Below are positions 46,140 through 55,113 of a DNA stretch of 64,000 nucleotides, piece after piece. The first letter of the stretch is position 1. Each line of letters opens with the position of its first letter. Source of the DNA: Flavobacterium sp. YO12. GTDB lineage: Bacteria; Bacteroidota; Bacteroidia; Flavobacteriales; Flavobacteriaceae. The notes under the pieces are model-generated. The model was given only the letters and a program-made list of their open reading frames with translations, made no database searches and was not told where the DNA came from. Position numbers and translations under genes: made by a program. Where the stretch lies: NCBI RefSeq assembly GCF_004119495.1, contig NZ_NRQU01000021.1, forward strand, positions 1-64,000. Reading direction: 5' to 3'.

Positions 46140-46796
46140 CTAGTTTTTCTTCTTTTTAAAACCAAAATAATAATTCAGTCCTAATCCTAGAGTTCTGCTG
46201 TCGTATCTTGTTTCACTCTTTTCTACTCTTCCTAAAGCTTTTCCCATATTTACGCCGGTATAATATAAGTTAACAGCCAAAGAGTCGTAATTTTTATCAG
46301 AAAGAATAATATCTAAACCAACCCCAATCCCAATTGATTGCTGCCACTCTGTTACAGTTTCCTTCTTTGTTGTTATTTGAGCTTGACTACTTTGATTAAT
46401 TGCGGTATAATTTCCTTGAGCCTCAATTCTTGCAATGTTATAAATAGGCAGAATTTGCAAAAGTGCATCACCTGCACTATACTCTCCACAAGAGATACAT
46501 ATTTTAGGCGTAAAACCAAAATTTAAAGCTGAAGCATTCGCTGTAGATACGCTCGTAATATTTCCCTGATCATCTAATTTACTATAGTCTTCAAGTCTTC
46601 CGTAGTAATAACTAACACTTAATTCTGGTTTTAAAAACTTATAAACCTTAACTTCTAAGCCTAATCCGCCCTGAATATACACAGATTCTTGAAAATCTGT
46701 ATGGCGATAAAGGCCTAAATCTATAGAACCTCTTACTTGTGCGTTTAATGATATAGAAAGCATAATCAATAAAAAGGCATATGTTTTTTTCTTCAT
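46140..46796 (-). CDS. Outer membrane beta-barrel protein of unknown function
   Basis: A 218-residue exported protein. The signal peptide is residues 1-19 (cleavage near LNAQ). The mature chain shows alternating strands (GGLGLEVKVYKFLKPELSVSYYYG, QQSIGIGVGLDIILSDK, GLGLNYYFGF) and ends in a basic KKKKN. It has two cysteines (KICISCGE). The pattern fits an 8-stranded barrel. It is convergent with dnaN and divergent from the DsbA-type gene. Confidence 0.7.
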   Translation of the reverse strand: MKKKTYAFLLIMLSISLNAQVRGSIDLGLYRHTDFQESVYIQGGLGLEVKVYKFLKPELSVSYYYGRLEDYSKLDDQGNITSVSTANASALNFGFTPKICISCGEYSAGDALLQILPIYNIARIEAQGNYTAINQSSQAQITTKKETVTEWQQSIGIGVGLDIILSDKNYDSLAVNLYYTGVNMGKALGRVEKSETRYDSRTLGLGLNYYFGFKKKKN

Positions 46797-46930
46797 AGTA
46801 AAAATTACAGTGTTTTTTAAATGGATAAACCTTTACAGACTTATTTGTGCTAAAATACTTATTTCCTTTACATAAAAACTTTTTCTTTAGGTCTCAAATG
46901 GAGATTATTTACTCAGAAACAAATATTTCT

Positions 46931-46938
46931 TATTTTTG
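46931..46938 (+). promoter_or_regulatory. -7 promoter element abutting the DsbA-type gene
   Basis: TATTTTTG ends 4 bases before the ATG at 46943, which decides that start against the longer in-frame ORF beginning at 46847. No clear -33 element was found. Confidence 0.5.
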
Positions 46939-46942
46939 TAAT

Positions 46943-47572
46943 ATGAAAATAGAAATTTGGTCGGACATCATGTGTCCGTTTTGTTATATCGGAAAAAGGC
47001 AATTGGAAACGGCTTTAGAACAGTTTCCTAATGACGAAATTGAAATTGAATGGAAAAGCTTTCAGCTTGATCCAACAATTGAACCGCAATCAGGTAAAGA
47101 TGTTTACACGTTTCTAGCGGAACGCAAAGGTATTTCTGTAGAACAATCTATAGAAATGCATAAAGGTGTCGTAGAACGTGCTAAAAGTGTTGGTTTAGAT
47201 TATCATTTTGATAAAGCAATTATATCAAACTCTTTAACAGCACATAGAATTATTCATTTGGCAAAAAAGAATAATCTTGGCGATGAAATGGAAGAAATTT
47301 TCTTCAAGGCTTATTTTACAGAAGGACGAGATTTAAATGATGCTCAAACTCTAATCGAATTAGGAACAAAAGCAGGTTTAAACTCAGATGAAGTTAAAGA
47401 GGTTGTTGAAAATGAAAATCTTTATTTAAATGATGTTCATTCTGACATTCACGAAGCTAATCAAATTGGCGTACAAGGAGTTCCGTTTTTTGTTTTTGAT
47501 CGAAAGTATGCTGTTTCTGGCGCACAGCCGGTTGAAGCTTTTGTTCAAACCATTAAAGAAGGGCTTAAATAA
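46943..47572 (+). CDS. DsbA family oxidoreductase (FrnE-like)
   Basis: A 209-residue thioredoxin-fold protein of the DsbA/FrnE type. From the ATG at 46943 it reads MKIEIWSDIMCPFCYIGKRQ with a CPFC active site (Cys11, Cys14); an internal helical domain with LTAHRIIHLAKK follows, then GVQGVPFFVFDRKYAVSGAQP with the cis-Pro. It has no signal peptide, so it is cytosolic, a thiol isomerase or 2-hydroxychromene-isomerase-like enzyme. The longer frame from 46847 has an atypical 32-residue start and overlaps the -7 element. Confidence 0.88.
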   Translation: MKIEIWSDIMCPFCYIGKRQLETALEQFPNDEIEIEWKSFQLDPTIEPQSGKDVYTFLAERKGISVEQSIEMHKGVVERAKSVGLDYHFDKAIISNSLTAHRIIHLAKKNNLGDEMEEIFFKAYFTEGRDLNDAQTLIELGTKAGLNSDEVKEVVENENLYLNDVHSDIHEANQIGVQGVPFFVFDRKYAVSGAQPVEAFVQTIKEGLK

Positions 47573-47584
47573 ATTTTAGTTTTT

Positions 47585-47683
47585 GATTTTAGAATGTAGA
47601 TTTTAGATTATTTCTTATATGGTAACGTTGCGCTCTTCAACTTCGCTCAGAGTGGCAAAATCTAAAATCTACATTCTAAAATC
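47585..47683. repeat. 25-nt inverted repeat enclosing a ttcgctcag unit
   Basis: A perfect 25-nt inverted repeat (47585-47609 with 47659-47683) built on taaaatctacattctaaaat. Its interior carries cttcaacttcgctcagagtg, a variant of the phrase at 1247-1273. It fills the convergent spacer between the DsbA-type and MutS-like genes and may act as a terminator. Confidence 0.8.
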
Positions 47684-47688
47684 TAAAA

Positions 47689-49461
47689 TTATATAACTCC
47701 CATTTTCTGCATTAAGAAAGTAGCACTTTTATTTTTGCAGATTCCTGTGCGAAGTTTATAATCAAAATGAAGTTCGTTGTCCTTTATTTCAACCTCAAAA
47801 CATTGATTAGTTAGAATCTCTGGATATTCATTTGTTGTTAAACAAACCTCAATATCGTGTGTTGCTATTGCACCAATTGCTTTTTTTGCAATGACTTTCT
47901 TTACTACCTCAATAGTTCCATTTCGTTTATCATCAGAATTTGTACCTCTTAAAATTTCATCCAGCAGAACGAACGCAGGACGATCTTCTAAAGCGTCCAT
48001 AATTTGTTTTAAACGTTTAATTTCAGCAAAAAAGTACGATTCGCTGTCTGCTAAAGAATCAGACAATCGCATTGAAACCAAAACTGGAAGTGGATGCATA
48101 TTCGCTTTTGAAGCACAAACAACTGAACCAATTCCGCCAAGAACCATATTAATTCCTAAACTTCTTAAAAAAGTACTTTTTCCAGACATATTTGATCCTG
48201 TTAAAATCATAAATGACTCAGGATAAAAGTGCGTGTCATTCCCTACTCTGCTTATCGGATTTAGTAATGGATGGCTTAGATTTTCGAAACCTATTTTGTA
48301 TTCTGTATTAATTTCAGGATATACAAAGTCTGGATTATTATGTGCTAAATTTGCTAAGCTGTTCAAGGCTTCAAATTCGCCAATAATTGAGATCCATTTT
48401 TCAAGTTCTTCTGAATAGTTTTCTTTCCATTTTAAAAGTGATCTCAAAACATGAAGATTAAACAAAAAAGTACCGTTAAAAACAATTGCAGTTACCAAAT
48501 TATTTATCGTATCCATTCTGGAAAACAATTCAGATAATTGTTTTAAATGTGTACTTGCAGTCGCATTTTTAAAAATTAACTGTTTCTGCAAGTCGATTAA
48601 TTTCTTTGAATGAAAAGTCTCTTTTTCTATTTTTTCAACTAATAAACTATATTGTTTTATGATTTTATCAACGTTATCGGCCTTAGCAATTTCCGAATGA
48701 ATTCGCTTGAAAGATTTTCCCATAACCATCATATTAAATATAAAAATATAGGTCAAATAGGGCAATAAAATGGTTTTTGATGTAATAATATAAGCGATCA
48801 AAAAACCAAAAAAAAGAGTTGGAAGAATAACTGAAAGTGCAATTAAAACTTTAGGTAAAGTATTATTTTTAAATGAATTCCAATGAAGTAATGATTCATA
48901 CGAACTTTTAGAATCGTTGCTGACGATTGCTAAAGCATGAAATTCCTGACGCCAATCGATCTTTTTATTTAATTCATCAATTGCCTCTTGATTTTCAAGA
49001 ATTGCTTCATTAGGAAACAGAATTAATAATTTTTCTGCTAATGTTTTCTTACCAATAAAAGTAGCAGTTCGATTTAAATTTTGAAATAACGAATGATCTC
49101 CAAAAATATCTAAATCGTACGCATAAGGATGATGGAAATCATTGAATTCAATTCCGTTTTCAAAAGGAAGTTTTTCCCTTTTTAAAAATGAGATTTCATT
49201 TTCATTGATTTTAAGTATTGCTTTTGTAAGTTCCCTTTGAATTGATAATTTAGAATGGATTCTCATTAAAATAAGAAAACCAACAAAAGATAGAAAAGCA
49301 AAACCAACATAAAATAATTGATTTGTTTTGATGTAATAAAACAACATAAACAAGCATAAAAAAACGCTTATCAGTCTTAAAACACTGATGCTGTTGTATC
49401 TTTTATTGATTTTATTAAAAACTTTTGTAAAGTGTTCAACTTTATTTTGATATAGTTCCAT
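47689..49461 (-). CDS. Membrane-anchored MutS-like ATPase
   Basis: A 590-residue protein whose C-terminal third is a MutS-type ABC ATPase: Walker A TGSNMSGKST (421-430), followed by RLSDSLADSESYFFAEIKRL and the Walker B FVLLDEILRGTNSDD. Hydrophobic segments near 26-46, 50-67, 205-228 and 230-247 make it membrane-anchored, and it lacks the MutS mismatch-binding N-terminal domain. It is therefore neither MutS nor canonical MutS2; the family is annotated as MutS-related protein and its DNA role is unproven. A TATATTTG -7-like element lies at 49489-49482. Confidence 0.85.
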   Translation of the reverse strand: MELYQNKVEHFTKVFNKINKRYNSISVLRLISVFLCLFMLFYYIKTNQLFYVGFAFLSFVGFLILMRIHSKLSIQRELTKAILKINENEISFLKREKLPFENGIEFNDFHHPYAYDLDIFGDHSLFQNLNRTATFIGKKTLAEKLLILFPNEAILENQEAIDELNKKIDWRQEFHALAIVSNDSKSSYESLLHWNSFKNNTLPKVLIALSVILPTLFFGFLIAYIITSKTILLPYLTYIFIFNMMVMGKSFKRIHSEIAKADNVDKIIKQYSLLVEKIEKETFHSKKLIDLQKQLIFKNATASTHLKQLSELFSRMDTINNLVTAIVFNGTFLFNLHVLRSLLKWKENYSEELEKWISIIGEFEALNSLANLAHNNPDFVYPEINTEYKIGFENLSHPLLNPISRVGNDTHFYPESFMILTGSNMSGKSTFLRSLGINMVLGGIGSVVCASKANMHPLPVLVSMRLSDSLADSESYFFAEIKRLKQIMDALEDRPAFVLLDEILRGTNSDDKRNGTIEVVKKVIAKKAIGAIATHDIEVCLTTNEYPEILTNQCFEVEIKDNELHFDYKLRTGICKNKSATFLMQKMGVI

Positions 49462-49528
49462 CTTTATCTTTTAATGAAATACAAATATAGGTTTTACACT
49501 TACAAAAAGCTTGTGTTTACTAGTGAAT

Positions 49529-50362
49529 TCATTTTTCATGCATGATCAAAACAGGTATCGAAACTTCTTTGGTGATTTTTTTACTAAAACTTGATTCAAA
49601 AATCGATTCAAAGAAAGATCTTTTATGCGTGATAGTAGTCAGAATATCAATGTCTTTATAAAGAATAAAATCAAGAATGGTTTCTTTTATTTCATCGCTT
49701 GGCAATACTAAAAATTCGACATTTTCAGCTGCAAATTCTTTGTCCCATTCTTTAATTGTCGCATCATCAACATCAGTATCAGATGATCTTACGTACAAAC
49801 TTTTTACTTTCGCATCTGTTTTCTTTGCGATTTTCAATATTTTTCTAAGTACTTCTTTGTCTTTCTCACGATAGCGGGTTGTAAAACCAATTGTTTTGAT
49901 TTTCTTAAATTTAGCATCCGCTGGAACGCATAAAACCGGCACATCAACTCCCGAAATTACAGAATTAGTATTTGATCCAGTAAAGAATTTTGTCCAGTCA
50001 GAAGCGCCTGTAGTTCCCATAATTACAAAATCAATCTGATCCTCTTCTACTGCATTTTTGAGATTATAAATTAAATCGCCATCCATTAAACGGTGCTTAA
50101 TTACAATATCATCTAATTTTCGTTCGGCAGCAATAGCGCGAAGTTTAGGAATTTCATCTTTAAACATTTCAAACTTTGCCAATTCTATCGAACTGTAAAT
50201 CGAAGCGTAATTCTCTGGAAAAAACTGGCTGTCATAAACCGGAATCTCAAATGTATGAAGCAAAACAAGCTCGGCTTTGACAATTTTAGCAAATTCTAAA
50301 GCGTGTACAAACGCATTTGTTGCTGCTTCAGAAAAATCCGTAGGAAATAATATCTTTTTCAT
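49529..50362 (-). CDS. Universal stress protein, tandem UspA domains
   Basis: A 277-residue protein of two UspA domains. The first starts KKILFPTDFSEAATNAFVHALEFA, with the nucleotide-type loop IMGTTGASDWTKFFTGSNTNSV; the second (from about residue 153) is more diverged and ends TKEVSIPVLIMHEK. It probably binds ATP or AMP in its first domain, cytosolic. It is monocistronic and divergent from mnmE. Confidence 0.88.
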   Translation of the reverse strand: MKKILFPTDFSEAATNAFVHALEFAKIVKAELVLLHTFEIPVYDSQFFPENYASIYSSIELAKFEMFKDEIPKLRAIAAERKLDDIVIKHRLMDGDLIYNLKNAVEEDQIDFVIMGTTGASDWTKFFTGSNTNSVISGVDVPVLCVPADAKFKKIKTIGFTTRYREKDKEVLRKILKIAKKTDAKVKSLYVRSSDTDVDDATIKEWDKEFAAENVEFLVLPSDEIKETILDFILYKDIDILTTITHKRSFFESIFESSFSKKITKEVSIPVLIMHEK

Positions 50363-50534
50363 TTTATTTGAGTTTTATAGGTTTATTACTCAAATTTAAA
50401 CATTATAAAAACAAAAAGGTCTGATAATTATCAGGAATTTAACAATTAATATTTTCTTAATAAGACAAATAAAAAGAGTTATTCTCATCCATAATTCAAT
50501 CACTAAGCTCTTTTAATGATTTCTGCTTTTTTTA

Positions 50535-50542
50535 TACCTTTG
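50535..50542 (+). promoter_or_regulatory. -7 promoter element abutting mnmE
   Basis: TACCTTTG ends 4 bases before the mnmE ATG, suggesting a leaderless transcript. A clear -33 TTG is not seen at the usual distance. Confidence 0.5.
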
Positions 50543-50546
50543 CACT

Positions 50547-51947
50547 ATGATAAATCAAGATTCTATAGTTGCATTGGCTACTCCATCTGGAGCAGGCGCT
50601 ATTGCAATAATTCGTATTTCGGGTGCTGAAGCCATTACAATTGGTAATTCTGTTTTTAAATCCATTAAAAATAAAGACTTAACGAAGCAAAAAACACATA
50701 CTTTGCATTTAGGGCATATTTTTGATAATGAAAAAACACTTGACGAAGTTTTGATATCTGTTTTTAAAGGTCCCAATTCTTATACAGGCGAAGACACTAT
50801 CGAAATTTCTTGTCACGGCTCTACTTATATTCAGCAGCAGATTATTCAGTTATTATTACGAAAAGGATGCAGAATGGCTGATGCTGGAGAATTTACCTTA
50901 AGGGCTTTCTTGAACGGAAAACTTGATTTATCGCAAGCAGAGGCAGTCGCTGATTTAATTTCATCAGACAACGAGGCTTCACACCAAATCGCTATGCAGC
51001 AAATGCGCGGCGGATTTAGTAATGAAATTGCGAAACTGAGAGAGGAACTTTTAAATTTTGCTTCTTTAATTGAACTTGAATTAGATTTTGCTGAAGAAGA
51101 TGTTGAGTTTGCTGATAGAACACAATTCCATGAGTTACTGAATCGAATTGAATTTGTTTTAAAACGCTTAATTGATTCGTTTGCAGTTGGAAATGTAATT
51201 AAAAATGGAATTCCGGTTGCCATTGTTGGTGAGCCGAATGTAGGAAAATCAACTTTGTTGAATGCTTTATTAAACGAAGAACGTGCGATAGTTTCGGACA
51301 TTGCTGGAACAACTCGTGATACTATTGAAGATGAATTGGTGATTGGCGGTATTGGTTTTCGTTTTATAGATACTGCTGGAATTCGTGAAACTAAGGATGT
51401 GGTTGAAAGTATTGGAATCAAAAAAACTTTCGAAAAAATTGATCAGGCTCAGGTTGTGATCTATTTATTTGATGGTTTAAAGTTCCAGGTTTCAAGTTCT
51501 GAGTTTGTCTCTGAAATTGAACAAATCAAAAATAAATATCCGCTTAAACCTTTAGTAATTGTTGTAAACAAAAGAGATATATTGTCTGCTGATGAAGTTT
51601 CGAACATCACGACTAAGCTTGAAAATTTAAATGCAAAACTTTTACTGATTTCTGCTAAAGAGAAAATTGGTGTTGACGATTTAAAGAACGAATTACTTTC
51701 TTTTGTAAACACAGGAGCTCTTCGTAACAATGAAACTATAGTAACAAATACAAGACATTATGATTCTTTACTTAAAGCTTTAGATGAGATTCAAAAAGTA
51801 AAATACGGTCTTGAAACTAATCTTTCAAGTGACCTTATTGCGCTTGATATCCGTGAAGCTTTATACCAATTTGGACTGATTACTGGTCAGGTTTCCAATG
51901 ATGAATTGCTTGGTAATATTTTTGCTAATTTTTGCATCGGGAAATAA
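50547..51947 (+). CDS. mnmE: tRNA modification GTPase MnmE
   Basis: With MnmG it installs the 5-carboxymethylaminomethyl group at U34 of certain tRNAs. The 466-residue protein has the THF-binding N-domain (TPSGAGAIAIIRISG, SYTGEDTIEISCHGS), a helical middle domain, an inserted G domain (G1 GEPNVGKST from residue 228, DIAGTTRDT, DTAGIRET, VVNKRD) and the C-terminal FCIGK whose Cys is catalytic. The downstream ORF begins right at the mnmE stop. Confidence 0.97.
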   Translation: MINQDSIVALATPSGAGAIAIIRISGAEAITIGNSVFKSIKNKDLTKQKTHTLHLGHIFDNEKTLDEVLISVFKGPNSYTGEDTIEISCHGSTYIQQQIIQLLLRKGCRMADAGEFTLRAFLNGKLDLSQAEAVADLISSDNEASHQIAMQQMRGGFSNEIAKLREELLNFASLIELELDFAEEDVEFADRTQFHELLNRIEFVLKRLIDSFAVGNVIKNGIPVAIVGEPNVGKSTLLNALLNEERAIVSDIAGTTRDTIEDELVIGGIGFRFIDTAGIRETKDVVESIGIKKTFEKIDQAQVVIYLFDGLKFQVSSSEFVSEIEQIKNKYPLKPLVIVVNKRDILSADEVSNITTKLENLNAKLLLISAKEKIGVDDLKNELLSFVNTGALRNNETIVTNTRHYDSLLKALDEIQKVKYGLETNLSSDLIALDIREALYQFGLITGQVSNDELLGNIFANFCIGK

Positions 51948-52307
<360 letters not shown>

Positions 52308-52331
52308 TTCAAGAAATAAGAAATTATCGTT

Positions 52332-52790
52332 TTATGAACGCGGTTTAGCCAAGTTTCTATCGTACATAACAATAGTTCCCGCCACAGCAACATTTAAACT
52401 CTTTACTGATTTGAATTTTACCAAATGGTGGCATTTTTCCATTACTTTTTTGGATAAACCGTGATCTTCTGCGCCCAATAAATAAACACAACGTCTTGGA
52501 TGTTCGTAGGTTTCTAAATCCGAAGCTTTTTCGTTTAGTTCAACACCTACTAATCGCGCTCCTTTAGGTAAGTTTTCAAGGAAAGCTTCAAAAGTATCGT
52601 AATGAAAATAAGGAATCGCTTTTACAGCATCGTGAGTATCACAGGCTTGTTTGGCATATCGATTTCCTATGGTAAATATAAAAGTAGCGCCTAAGTTTTG
52701 AGCAGATCGCCACAAAACACCTAAATTTTCGGGTGTTTTACCATTTTGTATGCCTATTCCAAAGTATTCGTTTGTAAAATTATCATTCAT
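52332..52790 (-). CDS. TrmH/SpoU-family RNA methyltransferase
   Basis: A 152-residue SPOUT methyltransferase. Motif 1 is NLGVLWRSAQNLGATFIF (residues 22-39), motif 2 VYLLGAEDHGLSKKVM and motif 3 SLNVAVAGTIVMYDR, the knotted SAM site. At this length it is the catalytic domain alone. Its target RNA, tRNA or rRNA, is not predictable. It faces the mnmE partner gene. Confidence 0.88.
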   Translation of the reverse strand: MNDNFTNEYFGIGIQNGKTPENLGVLWRSAQNLGATFIFTIGNRYAKQACDTHDAVKAIPYFHYDTFEAFLENLPKGARLVGVELNEKASDLETYEHPRRCVYLLGAEDHGLSKKVMEKCHHLVKFKSVKSLNVAVAGTIVMYDRNLAKPRS

Positions 52791-53007
52791 AGGGACAAAA
52801 ATACGAACTGTCTAAGTATAAATCAATTTTTTATTGAGATACAACAAATATTATAAAGGCACTAATTTCTGATGAAACTAGCGCCTTTTTACAATCTGCT
52901 TTAAAAAATCATTTATTATTTTACTTCTCCTTTTTCTGGTTGTAAATCTTCCAAGATTGGAGTTTCTGCTGCCTTAATTAATGATCTAAAAAGTGTTTTT
53001 TGCGAAT

Positions 53008-53778
53008 CTATCTTCCCATCCAACCGCCATCAACAGTTAATAATGCTCCGTGAACATAATCGGCTGCATTTGAGCACAGAAAAACAATTGGTCCTTTAAA
53101 ATCTTCTGGTTCTCCCCAACGATTAGCAGGAATACGTCCTAAAATAGACTGGTTTCTATTTTCATCAGCACGCAGGGCTGCTGTATTGTCAGTAGAAATA
53201 TAGCCTGGCACAATTGCGTTTACATTTACGCCTTTTTCAGCCCATTCATTGGCAAAAGCTTTTGTTAACTGAGCAATCGCTCCTTTACTTGCAGCATAAC
53301 CCGGAACGGTAATTCCTCCTTGAAATGAAAGCAGAGAAGCTATAAAGATAATTTTCCCCTGTCCTTTTTTTACCATCTCCTTACCAATTTCCTTTGTCAA
53401 AATAAAAGGTGCAGTTTGATTAACAGCTATAACTTCATCCCAATATTCATCAGGATGCTCAGCTATAGGTTTGCGTAAAATAGTTCCTGCGTTGTTGACC
53501 AGAATATCTATATGAGGATGATCCTCTTTTACTTTTTTAATAAATTCCTTTAACGATTCTCGATTTGAAAAATCACATTGATAAGCATAAAATTTTCTTC
53601 CCGTCGCAATTATTTCTTGTTCTACCTCACTTCCACTCGATTCTAAATTGGCCGATACTCCTATAATATCTGCACCAGCTTCTGCTAGAGCGATAGCCAT
53701 TGCTTTACCAATTCCCCTTTTGCAACCAGTTACCAATGCTAATTTGCCTTCTAATTGAAACATCTGTATTGATTTCAT
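53008..53778 (-). CDS. kduD: 2-dehydro-3-deoxy-D-gluconate 5-dehydrogenase-type SDR (KduD)
   Basis: Short-chain dehydrogenase of 256 residues. TGCKRGIG (17-24) binds NAD; NNAG at 95-98, Ser148 in IASLLSFQGG, and Tyr161/Lys165 in YAASKGAIAQL form the active site. The sequence matches KduD, which reduces the 4-deoxy-hexosulose-uronate-derived ketose to 2-keto-3-deoxygluconate after lyase and GH88 action. It is the last recognised gene of the polysaccharide locus, 6 bases after DUF4861. The Met at residue 6 is an alternative start. Confidence 0.9.
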   Translation of the reverse strand: MKSIQMFQLEGKLALVTGCKRGIGKAMAIALAEAGADIIGVSANLESSGSEVEQEIIATGRKFYAYQCDFSNRESLKEFIKKVKEDHPHIDILVNNAGTILRKPIAEHPDEYWDEVIAVNQTAPFILTKEIGKEMVKKGQGKIIFIASLLSFQGGITVPGYAASKGAIAQLTKAFANEWAEKGVNVNAIVPGYISTDNTAALRADENRNQSILGRIPANRWGEPEDFKGPIVFLCSNAADYVHGALLTVDGGWMGR

Positions 53779-53784
53779 TTTTTT

Positions 53785-54918
53785 TTATTTTAGGGTTACT
53801 ATCAGAGGCTCCTTAATTTGTTGAAAAAATCGATCTAAGTACTCAAACCATTGTTTGGAGTCAATTATTTCTCCAGCCTTATTCCAAGCTGCTCCAGCAT
53901 AGTAAACAATCGATTCGTTGCTTTTGACTGTAGTTTTGGCCAATAGCTGCTTATTGTCCACAAACATATTACTTACTGGCGATGTCAATATAGTACCAAC
54001 ACCTGTAATACCATCTTCACCATGATTAGGTTCCCAATATCCCATTATACCTTGCTGTTCGTTTAATGACATAATACCATTTTCAGGTCTTTTTATTATA
54101 CCTACAACAACAGGCAAAGGTTTATTATCTTCAAAAGTATAAATGTTTTCTATGCGATTAAGTTGTGATCCTGCATCTAAGGAAATGACTTTTATTGCCC
54201 TAACTTTGATTCCTCCAGCATTCCAAGTATCGTAGGTTAACTGAAAAGAGGAACGTAACGGCCCGTTATCCAATATTTTCCATTGATGGTAATTTGCCGA
54301 ATAACGAATGGTATCATTTACATATGGTGCCATATTTCCAGCACCTAATGAAAATCCCACATGATAGTAATCCATTCCGTTACCATTATCTATATGATAG
54401 TTCCCTAATTTATATCGTTCATCAATAACTAATTTATCCGTTCGTTTAACCCAAACATCTAAACCGTACGCATCTTCTTTTGTTTTTTCTATGGCTTTCC
54501 CATAGGTACGAAAAGCTATTTTGTCATTTTCCCAAGCAAAATCATCTTTACGTTCTGGTATGAAACGAGCGTAGGTTTTGGCATTAAATGGTTGTGGTTT
54601 TCCTTGTTGTATCAAAAGAGTAAGTGTCGATTTTGCTTTAACATTAACCTGAATTAATAAGTTTTGAATACTTTGTAAACCTTTGTGTTCAAGCTGAAAA
54701 GGAATTTGTTTTTTTGTTATTGCATCAAGCACTAAAAAATTAGTAGTATCGATTTTCGGAAAACGGGATAAAACATTTTCCCATTTAACTGCTACAACGC
54801 TTTCTTTACGTGCTAAAGCCGAACTGTTTTCAATATTAATTGTAACTTTTGTTTGTTGTCCCAAAAGGGATATAGGTAAAATAAGAGCAACCCAAAAAAA
54901 GGTTTTGATAATTTTCAT
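53785..54918 (-). CDS. DUF4861 domain protein, exported
   Basis: A 377-residue protein with a signal peptide (residues 1-20, ending near LGQQ). Recognisable DUF4861 stretches are NLLIQVNVKAKSTLTLLIQ, ENDKIAFRTYGKAIEKTKE, GNGMDYYHVGFSLGAGNMAPYV and GIMGYWEPNHGEDGITGVG. The family is found in polysaccharide loci that handle uronic acids. Its activity is not known to me. It lies 6 bases upstream of kduD, so the two are co-transcribed. Confidence 0.82.
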   Translation of the reverse strand: MKIIKTFFWVALILPISLLGQQTKVTINIENSSALARKESVVAVKWENVLSRFPKIDTTNFLVLDAITKKQIPFQLEHKGLQSIQNLLIQVNVKAKSTLTLLIQQGKPQPFNAKTYARFIPERKDDFAWENDKIAFRTYGKAIEKTKEDAYGLDVWVKRTDKLVIDERYKLGNYHIDNGNGMDYYHVGFSLGAGNMAPYVNDTIRYSANYHQWKILDNGPLRSSFQLTYDTWNAGGIKVRAIKVISLDAGSQLNRIENIYTFEDNKPLPVVVGIIKRPENGIMSLNEQQGIMGYWEPNHGEDGITGVGTILTSPVSNMFVDNKQLLAKTTVKSNESIVYYAGAAWNKAGEIIDSKQWFEYLDRFFQQIKEPLIVTLK

Positions 54919-54982
54919 AATTCGTTATCTTAATTCATTAATGCAAGCAATTTGATTTTCTTGAGCTTTAAAGTAAAAATAA

Positions 54983-55111
54983 GCTTCTACCCTTCACCCC
55001 AAGTATAGGTTCCCTGATGTTTCAAATACTACTGGTCATTACTTCGGTCATGCCTATTTGAACCTTGCAGGTTTGTACAACATCAAACTCAGAGCAGTGA
55101 CATTTTTATAA
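54983..55111 (+). other. Open 42-codon stretch of unusual composition, no start
   Basis: In the 195-base spacer between DUF4861 and the first DUF2264 gene, the plus strand (opposite to the locus) has an uninterrupted frame (stop 54980-54982 to stop 55109-55111) containing phrases such as FPDVSNTTGHYFGHAYLN. Codons end in C or G more often than in neighbouring genes. There is no ATG start. It might be a remnant of a lost gene or chance. Confidence 0.2.
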
Positions 55112-55113
55112 AA

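Noticed and set aside
46847..46942. N-terminal extension of the DsbA-type protein
   Set aside because: A -7 promoter element lies just before the internal ATG at 46943, and the extension is unlike the family.
50846..51421. 191-codon minus-strand frame inside mnmE
   Set aside because: Antisense shadow; Ser/Ile-rich composition typical of reverse-complement reading of a real gene.
52855..52890. Strong terminator after kduD
   Set aside because: A stem exists but it is interrupted by a bulged A and C and lacks a T run on the minus strand, so it is not a confident terminator.
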